A DNA stretch of 64,000 nt from Desulfobulbaceae bacterium (GCA_002868945.1 PKTX01000028.1:1-64000), one strand, 5' to 3'. Shown: positions 52,860 to 62,043, counted from the first letter of the stretch. The notes: generated from the sequence alone by a model not told the origin. Translations and numbers: made by a program.

Positions 52860-53324
52860 ATGCAAGATGGGTCTCAAACCGAACCGGCCATGTCGCAACA
52901 AAGCCCGCATGCCATAAAGCGCTTCATCCTTGTTATCCTCGGCCTGCTCTGTCTGGTCCTGGCCGGCCTGGGCTTCCTCCTGCCCGGTCTGCCCGGCACG
53001 CCCTTTGTCCTGCTGGCTGCCGCCTGTTTTGCCAAATCATCACCGCGCCTGCACGACTGGCTGCTGGCCAATAGATTCTTCGGCCCCATCATCAGCAACT
53101 GGCGGCAAAGCAGATCAATCCCGCGCCGCACCAAGCAGCTTGCCATCGGCATGGTGGTTGGTGCGGCCGCCATTTCCCTTTACAGCCTCAACAGCCTCGC
53201 CCTGCGCCTGGTCCTGCTGGCCGTGCTCACCATCCCCCTCTGCATCCTCCTCCGCCTCAAGGAGACTGAATCCCTGCTGGTGGAAGTGGAAGAGGCGGAG
53301 AGCAGCGACGATCACCTGCCCTGA
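52860..53324 (+). CDS. YbaN/DUF454-family inner-membrane protein
   Basis: 154 residues. Hydrophobic segments include FILVILGLLCLVLAGLGFLLP and ALRLVLLAVLTIPLCILL, with a third around TPFVLLAAACF. The DUF454 signature G-x-x-LPGLPGTPF is followed by SSPRLHDWLLANRFFGPII. Function unknown; the E. coli homologue is YbaN. An alternative start lies ten codons in (52890). No ribosome site is strong for either. The acidic C-terminus (EEAESSDD) is unusual but plausible. Confidence 0.88.
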   Translation: MQDGSQTEPAMSQQSPHAIKRFILVILGLLCLVLAGLGFLLPGLPGTPFVLLAAACFAKSSPRLHDWLLANRFFGPIISNWRQSRSIPRRTKQLAIGMVVGAAAISLYSLNSLALRLVLLAVLTIPLCILLRLKETESLLVEVEEAESSDDHLP

Positions 53325-53341
53325 CCACATATCCGTCTTAT

Positions 53342-53583
53342 CAGCCCGTTGAAAAACTACTGCGCTCGAAGGTCTCTCTTCGTTCACTATCTACTGATGC
53401 GTCGTCAAAATTCGGCTTGAGCTAAGCGAGCCTGCGAGACTCCGAAATGCTCCTAAACCCCATGTAAACTGCACCCCAAGGGTACTCGGAGTGTCGCAGG
53501 CTCCCTTACCTCCTGCGGGCGCGCATTTTTTTGCCTCATTTTTCCTAGCCTCAGCTGCGCTCGCTGCCTTTTTCAACGGGCTG
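53342..53583. mobile_element. MITE-like element with type-III ends, 242 bp
   Basis: The ends are CAGCCCGTTGAAAAA and TTTTTCAACGGGCTG. The body shares GAGCCTGCGAGACTCCGAAA and AGTGTCGCAGGCTCCC modules with the type-I elements. No matching target duplication. The right end lies four bases from the pyruvate kinase stop. Confidence 0.65.
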
Positions 53584-53586
53584 TTG

Positions 53587-55020
53587 TTATGCCGGATGCA
53601 ACTCCAGGAGCTGCATGGAGTTATAGACCTCGGGCGAGCAGGGCGACGGCCCCTGGGCCAGGAGGGCCAGATCCGCGGCCAGACCGTGCCTGGTCAACCA
53701 GCATTCGGCATAGCTGTTCCAATCCTCCGGACATTCCTCATCAAACTCGGCATGTACGCCATAGGAAAAGTGCAGACAGCGCACGGTCCGGCGATAGGGA
53801 CTGACGCCGACAACCCAGACCGGCATACGAAAGCGGGCGATATTGCGGGCCGTGGCACCGCTGATGGTGGGGACAAACACGGCAGCCGCATCGGTATGTT
53901 CCATGGTGGAAAAGACGCTGAGGGCAATGAGATCCTTGGCGCTGTTCTTGCGGGTGTCGCCGACCCGGCTGTGGATGAAATCACGCTGCCGCGGCCGCGA
54001 GCGTATGGGCTCGGTGACAGCGGCGATCTTCACCAGCATCTCCACCGCCTCCACCGGATAGCGGCCCATGGCCGACTCGCCGGAGAGCATCACACAGTCC
54101 GTGCCGTCCAGAATGGCATTGGCCACATCCGTGGCCTCGGCCCTGGTGGGTCGTTTCTGCAGGGTCATGGATTCCAGCATCTGGGTGGCGGTGATAATGG
54201 GCTTGCCCTGCACCACCGCCTTGCGCATGAGCTCCTTCTGAACCACGGCCATACGCTCAATGGCGATCTCCACCCCCAGGTCGCCGCGGGCAATCATGAT
54301 GCCGTCACAGGCCGCCAGGATCTCTTCGATATTGTCCAGGGCGCCGGCCCGCTCGATCTTGGCGATAATAAAGGGTTGGTGTCCCAGGGCGGCAGCGGCA
54401 TGGCGAACAGCCTCCAGGTCGGCGGCCGAGTTGACAAAGGATTGACTCACCGCATCCACGCCATGCTCCAGGGCAAAGGCCAGACAGACCTGATCGTGAT
54501 CGGTGAAGGCGCTGATGCCAAGCTCGATGCCCGGCAGATTGAGACCCTTGCGGGAACGGAGCTCGCCCCCCACCAGTACCCGGCAGGAGACCTCCCGGCC
54601 GGCCACCCGGCGCACCTCCAGCTGAACAATACCGTCGTTTAGAAACAGGACATTGCCGGGCCTGACCACCGCCGGCAGCTGGGCAAAGCTCACCGACAGG
54701 CGCGCCCTGCTGCCGACAATCTCCTCGGTGGTCAGGGTGATGTCGTCACCGCTCTGGAGCTCCACCGGTTCGTCGGCCAGCTCACCCACCCGCATCTTGG
54801 GACCGGGCAGGTCGGCCATGATGGCCACATCCTTGCCCAGCCGGGCAGCAGCGGCGCGGATGGCGCTTATGAGTCGGGCGTGCTCGCTGAACTCGCCGTG
54901 GGAAAAGTTGAGGCGCGCCACGTTCATGCCGGCCGCCATAAGCTGTTCCAGCACCTCGGGTCGGCGCGAGGCCGGACCAATGGTGCAGACAATCTTGGTA
55001 AACTGCTTGGCAAGACCCAT
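53587..55020 (-). CDS. pyk: Pyruvate kinase
   Basis: About 477 residues. It makes pyruvate and ATP from PEP and ADP. The N-terminus is FTKIVCTIGPASRRPEVLEQL; then come MNVARLNFSHG, IMADLPGPKMR, IIAKIERAGALDN, MIARGDLGVEI (metal site) and KPIITATQMLESM with the catalytic-loop Lys/Thr. A C-terminal domain of about 120 residues follows. The ATG at 55020 has GAGG seven bases upstream; a TTG four codons earlier is excluded. It stands alone between two repeats. Confidence 0.97.
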   Translation of the reverse strand: MGLAKQFTKIVCTIGPASRRPEVLEQLMAAGMNVARLNFSHGEFSEHARLISAIRAAAARLGKDVAIMADLPGPKMRVGELADEPVELQSGDDITLTTEEIVGSRARLSVSFAQLPAVVRPGNVLFLNDGIVQLEVRRVAGREVSCRVLVGGELRSRKGLNLPGIELGISAFTDHDQVCLAFALEHGVDAVSQSFVNSAADLEAVRHAAAALGHQPFIIAKIERAGALDNIEEILAACDGIMIARGDLGVEIAIERMAVVQKELMRKAVVQGKPIITATQMLESMTLQKRPTRAEATDVANAILDGTDCVMLSGESAMGRYPVEAVEMLVKIAAVTEPIRSRPRQRDFIHSRVGDTRKNSAKDLIALSVFSTMEHTDAAAVFVPTISGATARNIARFRMPVWVVGVSPYRRTVRCLHFSYGVHAEFDEECPEDWNSYAECWLTRHGLAADLALLAQGPSPCSPEVYNSMQLLELHPA

Positions 55021-55032
55021 AATGCACCTCAA

Positions 55033-55059
55033 GGGTATCTTTGATAATTCAAGATGGTC
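55033..55059. repeat. MITE relic reduced to its two ends
   Basis: GGGTATCTTTGA followed directly by TAATTCAAGATGGTC, 27 bp in all: both outer ends with the body lost. The rest of the 273-bp gap contains no gene. Confidence 0.6.
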
Positions 55060-55293
55060 TGTAGAAAAAGCCTTAAAAAAGCATACTCATTTCAGACAGA
55101 AAAGGGAAACAGAGTCGAGGCGCCACAGCCAAAGCAGCGGCCGGGCCGGACTTCAGGTTCAAGGGGGAGTTGCGGCTCACAGCGGGGCTGTGGCAGCTGC
55201 CGTGCCGCCCCATCTTTTTTTGCAGATATCTTACCTCTGAAAACCGCACCCAGGTGAGTGCAGTGCCAAACTGAAAAGGTGCCGAATACGGGG

Positions 55294-55971
55294 CTAGGGG
55301 ATGCGGGCAATATAGACGACGTGGCGCCGACCGCCGCGGCCGGGCCGCTGACGTGTAAAGCTGAAACCGGCCTGGCGCAGGCGTCCCTCAAAGGCCTGGT
55401 CCGGATCCTCGGACCAGACGGCAAAGACACCACCCGGCCGCAGCGCCGCCCGACTGCGCTTGAGGGCGCTCTTGCCGTAGAGATACTCGCCGCGCTCCTT
55501 GCCCGACTCGCACGGCCCCTCGTAGAGATCAAGGATAATGGCGTCAAAACGCGCCTCGCCGCCCTGTTCGGCAGCCCGCCGAATCAAGGTAGCCACATCG
55601 GCAATCTCCACGCTGACACGTGGATCATCAACGGCCTGGCCGGTAAGGGGTGCCAGGGGGCCCCGGCACCAATCCGCCACCACCGGATTAAGCTCGGCAA
55701 CCACCACCCTGCTTTCGGCCGGCAGGTTGTCCAAGGCCGCCTTCAGGGTAAAGGCCATGCCCAGCCCACCGATGAGAACGCGCGGCTGCCTATTGCCGGC
55801 CAGGGCCTGGCAGGCCAGCTCCGACAGGACGATCTCCGACCGATTGGCGTAGGAATTCATCAAGACCCGATCGGCAATAAGGATGAGAAAATCGTCCGCC
55901 CCCCTCTGCCGCAGCTCCAACAGGCCCTCGGGCGTCTCCGCCGAATCAATAACCTGCCATGGTTGCGCCAT
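55294..55971 (-). CDS. Spermidine-synthase-like methyltransferase-fold protein
   Basis: About 225 residues. GGLGMAFTLKAALDNL (nucleotide-binding turn), VVVAELNPVVADWCRG and FDAIILDLYEGP match the spermidine-synthase-like group. The N-terminal beta region is GLLELRQRGADDFLILIADRVLM. The full decarboxy-SAM/putrescine set is not clear, so a polyamine-synthase function is possible but not shown. GGAGG before the ATG at 55971 decides the start. It is alone between pyruvate kinase and a TPR-methyltransferase. Confidence 0.8.
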   Translation of the reverse strand: MAQPWQVIDSAETPEGLLELRQRGADDFLILIADRVLMNSYANRSEIVLSELACQALAGNRQPRVLIGGLGMAFTLKAALDNLPAESRVVVAELNPVVADWCRGPLAPLTGQAVDDPRVSVEIADVATLIRRAAEQGGEARFDAIILDLYEGPCESGKERGEYLYGKSALKRSRAALRPGGVFAVWSEDPDQAFEGRLRQAGFSFTRQRPGRGGRRHVVYIARIP

Positions 55972-56053
55972 ACCCCCTCCTTGCTGAATGCACAACCCTC
56001 ATGGCCGCGCCAGTCCCCCATCTACCCTGTTTGCCGCGATTAGCAAAGGAAAA

Positions 56054-56094
56054 TAGCTGCTGTCGCAGCCATGACGCCCTGGCGACAGCAGCTA
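56054..56094 (-). terminator. Hairpin at the end of the TPR-methyltransferase gene
   Basis: TAGCTGCTGTCGC (56054-56066) pairs with GCGACAGCAGCTA (56082-56094), a perfect 13-bp stem with a 15-base loop that includes the stop codon. On the minus strand ATTTTCCTTT follows. Confidence 0.6.
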
Positions 56095-57459
56095 CCAGGC
56101 CCGCAGCACAAAAAGATGACCGGTCAGCCAGCTGCCCTGCTCCTTACGAATCGTGCAGGGTTTACGATCCACCACGCCAAAGCCGCCCTGCTCGGCCAGG
56201 CGCTCGACATAGGCCACGGAGTGGGCATAGCGGCCGGACGAACGCAGGAGATGATCTGCGGCGCCCTCTCTGTCCTCATCAATGGTCTCAATGGAAAAGG
56301 CGAAACAGGCCTTTGCGGCGGCCCGACCCCGCAGCGCCGCAAAGAGAGGCCGCAGGTCGCCGATATAGATAAAGACATCCGTGGCCACAAAGAGATCAAA
56401 AGTGCTCTCTCCCCTCTCCAGAAAGGTGACCACATCCTCCTGATGCAGCGTGTCATAAATTGCCTTGGCCCTGGCCTGGGCCAGCATGCGGGGCGACAGG
56501 TCAACACCGCTCATTTGCACGGCAAGATCCTTAAAGGCGAGGCCGGAGAGACCGGTACCGCAGCCCAGATCAAGACAGTGGCGGAAGGGTGCATCCCCCA
56601 TGGTCTGCGCCACGGCCCGGCCGAGTAATTCCGGCACCCGGTAGCCCAGCTGCTCGGTGAGCTGATTGTCAAAATGACCGGCATAGCGATCAAAGGTGTC
56701 CACCACATAGGCGGCCGGTGCCTTGGCCGTGGCCATGCCGCTGAGGGCGGCCAGCATGTGTCGGGCCGCGGCATGCCGGGGCTCAATATCAAGGAGCTTC
56801 TCATAGCAGGTCCGCGCCTCGTCGTTGCCGCCCACAAGGCTCAAGGCCCCGGCTAGATTGTAGAGGATATCGCAGTTTTGCTCATCATGGGCCAGGGCCT
56901 TTCTGAAACAGGCAATGGCCTCCTCTAGGCGGCCCAGGCTGTTGAGCAGCACGCCAAGATTGTTGTGGGCCATGGCGTAGTCGGGGGCCAGGGCCACGGC
57001 CCGGTTCAGATAGTCAAGGGCGCCAGGGCGATCACCCTGCTGATAGAGGGCCTTGCCCAGATTGTTCATCACCCGTGGATCATGGGGGGCCAACTCCTGG
57101 GCCGTGCGGTAGGCGATAACCGCCTGGTCCAGCTCACCCTGCTCCTCGAACAGGGCGCCGATGTTGAGGTTAACGGCAAAGTTGTCCGGCGCCAGGGCAC
57201 GGGCCTCCTGCAACCGGGCCAGGGCCTGGGAGGGCCGGCCCATATCGCGGTAGAGCAGACCCAGGTTACACAACAGGTTGACATTGTCGGGCCGCAGCGC
57301 CCGTACCCGACCATAGAGCTGTTCAGCCTCGTCATAGCGGCCGGCCTGGTGGGCACTGACAGCGGCAACGAACAGGCCCTGCAGATCGGCGGGAGATGGG
57401 GTGTTATGGCTGGGGCTGGGGCTGGGGAAATTACTCTGGGATGACTTGTCGTTCTGCAT
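56092..57459 (-). CDS. TPR-repeat protein fused to SAM-dependent methyltransferase (copy 2)
   Basis: 455 residues. A low-complexity head (SPSPSHNTPSPAD) precedes six or so TPR units to residue about 240, then a class I methyltransferase domain. In that domain LDLGCGTGLSGLAFKDL is motif I and GVDLSPRMLAQA motif II, followed by LFVATDVFIYIG and SSGRYAHSVAYV. It is a paralogue of the protein at 19196-20752, with the same order, the same YVVDTFDRYAGHFD-like linker and the same end. The substrate is unknown. It is divergent from no gene; a 271-bp gap with a heptamer array lies upstream. Confidence 0.85.
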   Translation of the reverse strand: MQNDKSSQSNFPSPSPSHNTPSPADLQGLFVAAVSAHQAGRYDEAEQLYGRVRALRPDNVNLLCNLGLLYRDMGRPSQALARLQEARALAPDNFAVNLNIGALFEEQGELDQAVIAYRTAQELAPHDPRVMNNLGKALYQQGDRPGALDYLNRAVALAPDYAMAHNNLGVLLNSLGRLEEAIACFRKALAHDEQNCDILYNLAGALSLVGGNDEARTCYEKLLDIEPRHAAARHMLAALSGMATAKAPAAYVVDTFDRYAGHFDNQLTEQLGYRVPELLGRAVAQTMGDAPFRHCLDLGCGTGLSGLAFKDLAVQMSGVDLSPRMLAQARAKAIYDTLHQEDVVTFLERGESTFDLFVATDVFIYIGDLRPLFAALRGRAAAKACFAFSIETIDEDREGAADHLLRSSGRYAHSVAYVERLAEQGGFGVVDRKPCTIRKEQGSWLTGHLFVLRAW

Positions 57460-57498
57460 GCCTCACGCGGGTGCCTGGCAAATGATTTACAACATTCC

Positions 57499-57516
57499 TC
57501 AATTCTGAATTCAGGA
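57499..57516. repeat. Heptamer repeat fragment
   Basis: CTCAATTCTGAATTCAGG, related on the complementary strand to the CTGAATT arrays elsewhere. The rest of the 271-bp gap shows no gene. Confidence 0.45.
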
Positions 57517-57730
57517 GAAAAGCTTGAGAAGCATTGGAAACACGCCTGGCGCGTCTCACCATCAACCCACATAATATCAACAGGTTAACACAACAACGCA
57601 AGTCGATAGACGATATACCTTCCTGCTCCTCTTTCCGGAGCAGACAAGGCTACCATAGCAGTCCGAAAAATTCATCCGGCCCGGCAAAAATTCCGTCTCT
57701 GCCCGGCGGATCAGGTGCGGCCCGGACCTG

Positions 57731-59308
57731 TCAATAGCCCATGCCGCCGGTGGTCGGCAGGGCATGGTCCGGATTGCGACTCTCACCGGCGCTGGTGACG
57801 ATCACCGCCGATCTGCCGGCCAGGGGACATTTTGTTTCGCAGATGCCGCAGCCCACGCAGAGCTCATCCACCAGATAAGGCTGCTTGACCCGAACCTGCT
57901 CACCGCGGCTGTTTTGTACCACGGCCTCGCGAAACTTGATGGCCTTGTCCGGGGTGGGGCAATGCTCCTCGCAAACCATGCAGGCAATGCCCTTGGCATA
58001 GGGCAGACAGCGATCCGTATCAAAGAGGGCGTTGCCGATTTTCTCCTTCTTCTTGGCCGCCGGGCTCAGCTTGCGGATGGCGCCGGTGGGACAGACCTGG
58101 CCGCAGAGGGTGCAGTTGTATTCGCAATAGCCGGTGCGGGCCTGTAAGACCGGCGAGAACATGGCCTCCAGACCACCCTGCAGAAAGGCGGGTTGCAGGC
58201 CATTGCCGATGCAGACCTTCATGCACTCGCCACAGCGCACGCAGCGGCCGACAAACTCCTCCTCGGCCAGGGCGCCGGGCGGCCGGATCAAGCGCGGATC
58301 GGCCTGGCGGGCCAGCGTCCTGGTTTTCAGGAAAAAGGGAAGCAGGGCGCCCAGGGCCAGGGAGCCGGCAAAGGTGCGCCGCGACAAATCAAAGGCGGGT
58401 CGCGGTGCCCTCCACCAGCCGAACCGAAAGGAGATCTTGTGGCCGGGGCAGTGATGCAGACAATCCAGGCAGAGAGTACACTCCTGGGGCGAGATCTGAT
58501 GCTGCTCGTCAATGGCCCCCATCCGGCAGACATCCTGACAGGTGCGGCAGCTGCCGCATTTGACGCCGGCCTTGCCGCGCAGCAGGGCGAAGCGGGCCGT
58601 TACCGCCAGCAAGGCGCCCAGGGGACAGATATTACGGCAGAAAAAGCGGCGTTCCAGCCTCTCCAGGCCAAAGACCAGCAGCAGGATAGCCAGGGAGAGC
58701 AGGGCCAGTTCATAATAGTTCTGGTGAAAGGGCAGAATGGTGGCCTTCAGAAAGGCGTAGAGCGGCTCGGTGAGGCTGTTGACCCAGGCCGGCGCCTCCT
58801 GATAGGTGAAGGTGAAAAAGGTGGTGGATAAGGCGTTCAGGGCCGGGTCCACGGCCAGGGCCAGACCCCGCACCAGGATGGAGAAGGGATCGACCAACCC
58901 CACCAGGGGTAACCCCAGCCAGGCCCCCACCAGCAGAAAGCCGAGGAGGTGGAACTTCAGCGGCCGATAGCGCCTGGTGGCCGCCGCCACCTTACTCTTC
59001 ATCAGAACGCGACTGCCATCCAACAGGGTACCCATGGGGCAGACCCAGCCGCAGAAGAAACGGCCGAAGATCAAGGTGAAGAGGAGGGTGAGCAGGGCCG
59101 GCAACATGAGGAGAATAAAAAAACCGGCCGCCACTGAGGCGGTAAGGGCCAGGAGGGGATCGATGCGAAAGAGGATATTCACCGCATAACGAATCTCATC
59201 GCGGCCCGCGTAATCGGTGTTGATAAAGAGAAAGAAGAAGAGGGCCAGGCAGGCCAGCTGGCTCAGGCGGCGCCAGTAATAGAGCGGTATTGCTTTTGGC
59301 TTTTGCAT
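57731..59308 (-). CDS. Membrane polyferredoxin, NapH-NapG-like fusion
   Basis: 525 residues. N-terminal membrane part with about five helices (LACLALFFFLFINT, FFILLMLPALLTLLFTLIF) and two NapH/NosR-type CP motifs (CGWVCPMG and CRNICPLG). It is followed by ferredoxin motifs CGSCRTCQDVC and CTLCLDCLHHCPG. At about residue 307 a twin-arginine-like DLSRRTFAGSLALGALLPFF starts a NapG-like half with CVRCGECMKVCIGN, CTLCGQVCPTG, CMVCEEHCP and CVGCGICETKCPL. It should move electrons between the quinone pool and the periplasm. It forms a pair with the DUF362 protein upstream (227-bp gap). Confidence 0.9.
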   Translation of the reverse strand: MQKPKAIPLYYWRRLSQLACLALFFFLFINTDYAGRDEIRYAVNILFRIDPLLALTASVAAGFFILLMLPALLTLLFTLIFGRFFCGWVCPMGTLLDGSRVLMKSKVAAATRRYRPLKFHLLGFLLVGAWLGLPLVGLVDPFSILVRGLALAVDPALNALSTTFFTFTYQEAPAWVNSLTEPLYAFLKATILPFHQNYYELALLSLAILLLVFGLERLERRFFCRNICPLGALLAVTARFALLRGKAGVKCGSCRTCQDVCRMGAIDEQHQISPQECTLCLDCLHHCPGHKISFRFGWWRAPRPAFDLSRRTFAGSLALGALLPFFLKTRTLARQADPRLIRPPGALAEEEFVGRCVRCGECMKVCIGNGLQPAFLQGGLEAMFSPVLQARTGYCEYNCTLCGQVCPTGAIRKLSPAAKKKEKIGNALFDTDRCLPYAKGIACMVCEEHCPTPDKAIKFREAVVQNSRGEQVRVKQPYLVDELCVGCGICETKCPLAGRSAVIVTSAGESRNPDHALPTTGGMGY

Positions 59309-59499
59309 GGTACCTCCTGGCGGCTGGCCCGCCCGTCGGCGCGACTGACCTGGGTTGCCAAAAAGATCAGCACACCCTGCCGGGCTCCACTATCTCGTTA
59401 TCTCGTTGCGATTATGTTGCTTGCCGGCGACAATGGCGACGTTTTTCCCCACCATGCCGCAAGGCGGAAGCCGTTCTGCCTGATTCTCAAGATTTTTTA

Positions 59500-59534
59500 C
59501 TGATTCCTGAATTCTGAATCCTGAATTCTGAATC
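59500..59534. repeat. Heptamer tandem repeat (5 units of CTGAWTY)
   Basis: Five consecutive heptamers: CTGATTC, CTGAATT, CTGAATC, CTGAATT, CTGAATC. They end two bases before the stop of the DUF362 gene, i.e. in its 3' region. Confidence 0.75.
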
Positions 59535-59535
59535 A

Positions 59536-60447
59536 TCAAGCCGTGACGATCTTCATCCTGGCCAGGTCCATCTCACCCAGGCCCAGGGCGTGGGCCGCCA
59601 CCGTGGAGTCAATATCAGCCGGCTGCAGCCCAAACAGGGTGGTGGCATAGGCATCGGCCGCCACCGGGTCGCTACTGGCCACCAGGGTGTCAAGTATCTT
59701 GACATCGGCCAGATCGCCACCCTGGGGGCCATTGGCCAGCAGGATACGGGTGGCGTCGATGATTGTCAGCTTCGGCTGCACCACCGTGGCCAGATCCGCC
59801 AACTTCTGGCCCAGATTATGGTGCATGGCGCCCCGCCGACCGCCCAGCACTCCCATGCTGTTCTTGAGCCCCAGGGTCAGGCGGCTGAGGCCGTGATGCT
59901 TGGCCACCGGCACATTGATATAGCTGTCCGCCTCCAGGGCGTCGCGGTAGATGTCGAGGCGGTTCACCGCTCGGCCCCGGCTGATATCCACCGGCACATA
60001 TTTACGGTTATCGGGGTAAAAGATCTTCAGGCGCCTGTCCTTGACAGCGGCCAGGGCGTCCTGGATGCCGCTGTTGACATAGCAGCGCCGCTCCTCGTTA
60101 CAGGTCCGATCAAAGACCAGAATCTGGCCGGCGCCGGCGGCCAGGGCCTGTTCCACCAGGGCCTTGACCACCAGAGGATGGGTATTGGCGGCCTGGGCCG
60201 GGGTCCGGTCCCAGCCGATATTGGGCTTGATCACCACCTTGTCGCTGGGCCGAACAAAGGCGGCCATCCCGCCCAGGGGAGACAAGACCCGCTCCACCAG
60301 GGCCGGATAATCAGGGCCGGTGGCATGGGCCAGCAGGGGGGCCTTTGCCGTGGCGGCCAGGGCCTCGCAGATCTTGAAATGGGGTACAGTCAAGGTCAGT
60401 CCCGCCGACCAGAGGGCCACCTGCCTGAGAAACGCTCGTCGTTGCAT
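59536..60447 (-). CDS. DUF362-family exported protein (Tat signal)
   Basis: About 303 residues. A Tat signal, MQRRAFLRQVALWSAGLTLTVP, sets the start at 60447; AAGGTG precedes it. DUF362 features are VVIKPNIGWDRTP, THPLVVKALVEQALAAGA, FDRTCN-x-E, INVPVAKHHGLSRLTLGLKNSMG and a C-terminal VASSDPVAADAYA. No Cys clusters are present, so it is the soluble part only. DUF362 proteins often occur with ferredoxin or NapH-like partners, as here, and are of unknown biochemical role; their motif has a metal-site look. Export to the periplasm is inferred. Confidence 0.9.
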   Translation of the reverse strand: MQRRAFLRQVALWSAGLTLTVPHFKICEALAATAKAPLLAHATGPDYPALVERVLSPLGGMAAFVRPSDKVVIKPNIGWDRTPAQAANTHPLVVKALVEQALAAGAGQILVFDRTCNEERRCYVNSGIQDALAAVKDRRLKIFYPDNRKYVPVDISRGRAVNRLDIYRDALEADSYINVPVAKHHGLSRLTLGLKNSMGVLGGRRGAMHHNLGQKLADLATVVQPKLTIIDATRILLANGPQGGDLADVKILDTLVASSDPVAADAYATTLFGLQPADIDSTVAAHALGLGEMDLARMKIVTA

Positions 60448-60485
60448 AGCCGCACCTTCGTTGCTGTTTATCTCATCAAACGCAA

Positions 60486-60698
60486 GGGTCTCTTGAATAA
60501 GAGAGTGCTCGAACTTCCGAAGCATGGAAAATAAAAAGCGCGCCCTGAAAGAGGTAAGGGAGCCTGCGACACTCCGGGTGCCCCTGGGGCCGGCATGCCA
60601 AGCATATGTGAGGACTTTTATTTTCGTAGTGCCGAAAAAAAATCGGGCCGGTAAGCGAACGAAGCGAGACTCCGAAAGAGCAATTATTCAAGATGGCC
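60486..60698 (+). mobile_element. MITE-like element, 213 bp copy
   Basis: The ends are GGGTCTCTTGAATAAG and the complement of GGCCATCTTGAATAATT. The body is nearly the same as that of the 22795 copy. Flanks GCAA and TTAA do not match, so the target duplication is lost. It stands 38 bases before the DUF362 start. The rest of the gap to the aminotransferase end has no gene. Confidence 0.75.
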
Positions 60699-60879
60699 TT
60701 AAAAAAATACCCTGCAGACAATTATGGGCCAGGCTCGTGCTGTTGTCAAAACAAAGAGGGCAGGCGCGCCGGCGATTATTCCCTTGCAAGGCCCTGTGAC
60801 GCCCACGCCACCGATACTCTTGCCAAGAGCCGCCCTCGCCGGCGCTTTATCCCGGTGCGCAGCCCACCGGCGGGAGTGC

Positions 60880-62043
60880 TCAGAAGGAGGCGGCCACCAG
60901 CCGCCGGCAGGCGTCCTCGATGATATCCATCTCCATGGCAAAGCAGAAGCGGCTCAGGCCCTCGCCCTGCCTGCCCCGGAAAAAGGCGGAACCAGGCACC
61001 GAGGCAACACCGCTTTTGTGCAGGATGGTCATGGCCCGCTCCCAGCTGTCCCTGCCCGGCAGGCGCGAAATGTCGGCCAACACATAGTAGGCGCCCTGGG
61101 GGACATGGGGCGGGAAACCGGCCCGGCGCAGGGCATCACACAACATATCGCGTTTGATCTCACTCTCCCGGCGCATGGTGCTGTAAAAATCAGCCGGCAT
61201 CTTGCTTAAGGCCTCGGCTGCCGCATACTGCAGCGGCGCCGGTGGGCAGACATAGATCTGGTCATTGAGCTGGCCCATGGCCGCGGCCCAGTCGGCCCGG
61301 CAGCTCAGGTAGCCGAGGCGCCAGCCCGTGACATGGAAGGTCTTGGACAGGCCGCTGATGGTCACGGTGCGCTCCGCCATGCCCTCCACGGTGGCCGGGG
61401 CCAGATGCCGGAGATCGTCGTAGATAAAATATTCATAAATCTCGTCGGTGAAGATAATCAGATCATGCGCCACTGCCAGATCGCGAATCTGCTCGATCTC
61501 GTGGCGGCTGAACACCTTGCCGCACGGATTGGCCGGTGTGTTGATCATAATGGCCCTGGTACGCGGCGTTATGGCGGCGGCAAGCTCCTCCACCTTGAAG
61601 GACCAGTTATCCGCCGGATCCAGGCCCACAAAGGCCGGCGCTGCCTGCACCAGATGCAGGGTGCTGAGATGGTAGCCGTAGTAGGGTTCAAAGAGGATCA
61701 CCTCGTCACCCGGATCAAGCAGGGCCAGGCAGGCCACGTAAAAGGCGCCGGTGGCACCGCAACTCACCACCAGCTCATTTTCAGGATCCATCTCCAGGCC
61801 ATGGTCGCGGCCCTGGCGCCGGGCAATGGCGGCCCGCAGTTCCGGGATGCCGTCGTAGCGGGTATAGAGATTATGGCCGGCCGCAATAGCGGCAGCGGCC
61901 GCCTCGCCCAACAGCGGCGGCAACGGCAGATCACAGATGCCCTGGGCCAGGTTGATGCCGCCCAGTCGGCGGCACTCATGGCTCATGGCCCGGATAGGTG
62001 ATTGACTCAACCGGCCATGGCGGTTACTGAGTTGCAGGGTCAT
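60880..62043 (-). CDS. Class I/II PLP-dependent aminotransferase
   Basis: About 387 residues. The fold begins with LSQSPIRAMSHECRRLGGINLAQGICDLP, then TRYDGIPELRAAIARR, SCGATGAFYVACLALLDPGDEV and EPYYGYHLS. INTPANPCGKVFSRHEI follows, and the PLP Lys is in TISGLSKTFHVTGWRLGY. It resembles kynurenine/methionine/aspartate-type transaminases (subgroup I-gamma). The exact substrate is unknown. AGGAG just before ATG 62043 decides the start; an upstream ATG at 62100 adds an Arg-rich non-conserved stretch. It is divergent from the YcbK gene over a 514-bp region. Confidence 0.92.
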   Translation of the reverse strand: MTLQLSNRHGRLSQSPIRAMSHECRRLGGINLAQGICDLPLPPLLGEAAAAAIAAGHNLYTRYDGIPELRAAIARRQGRDHGLEMDPENELVVSCGATGAFYVACLALLDPGDEVILFEPYYGYHLSTLHLVQAAPAFVGLDPADNWSFKVEELAAAITPRTRAIMINTPANPCGKVFSRHEIEQIRDLAVAHDLIIFTDEIYEYFIYDDLRHLAPATVEGMAERTVTISGLSKTFHVTGWRLGYLSCRADWAAAMGQLNDQIYVCPPAPLQYAAAEALSKMPADFYSTMRRESEIKRDMLCDALRRAGFPPHVPQGAYYVLADISRLPGRDSWERAMTILHKSGVASVPGSAFFRGRQGEGLSRFCFAMEMDIIEDACRRLVAASF

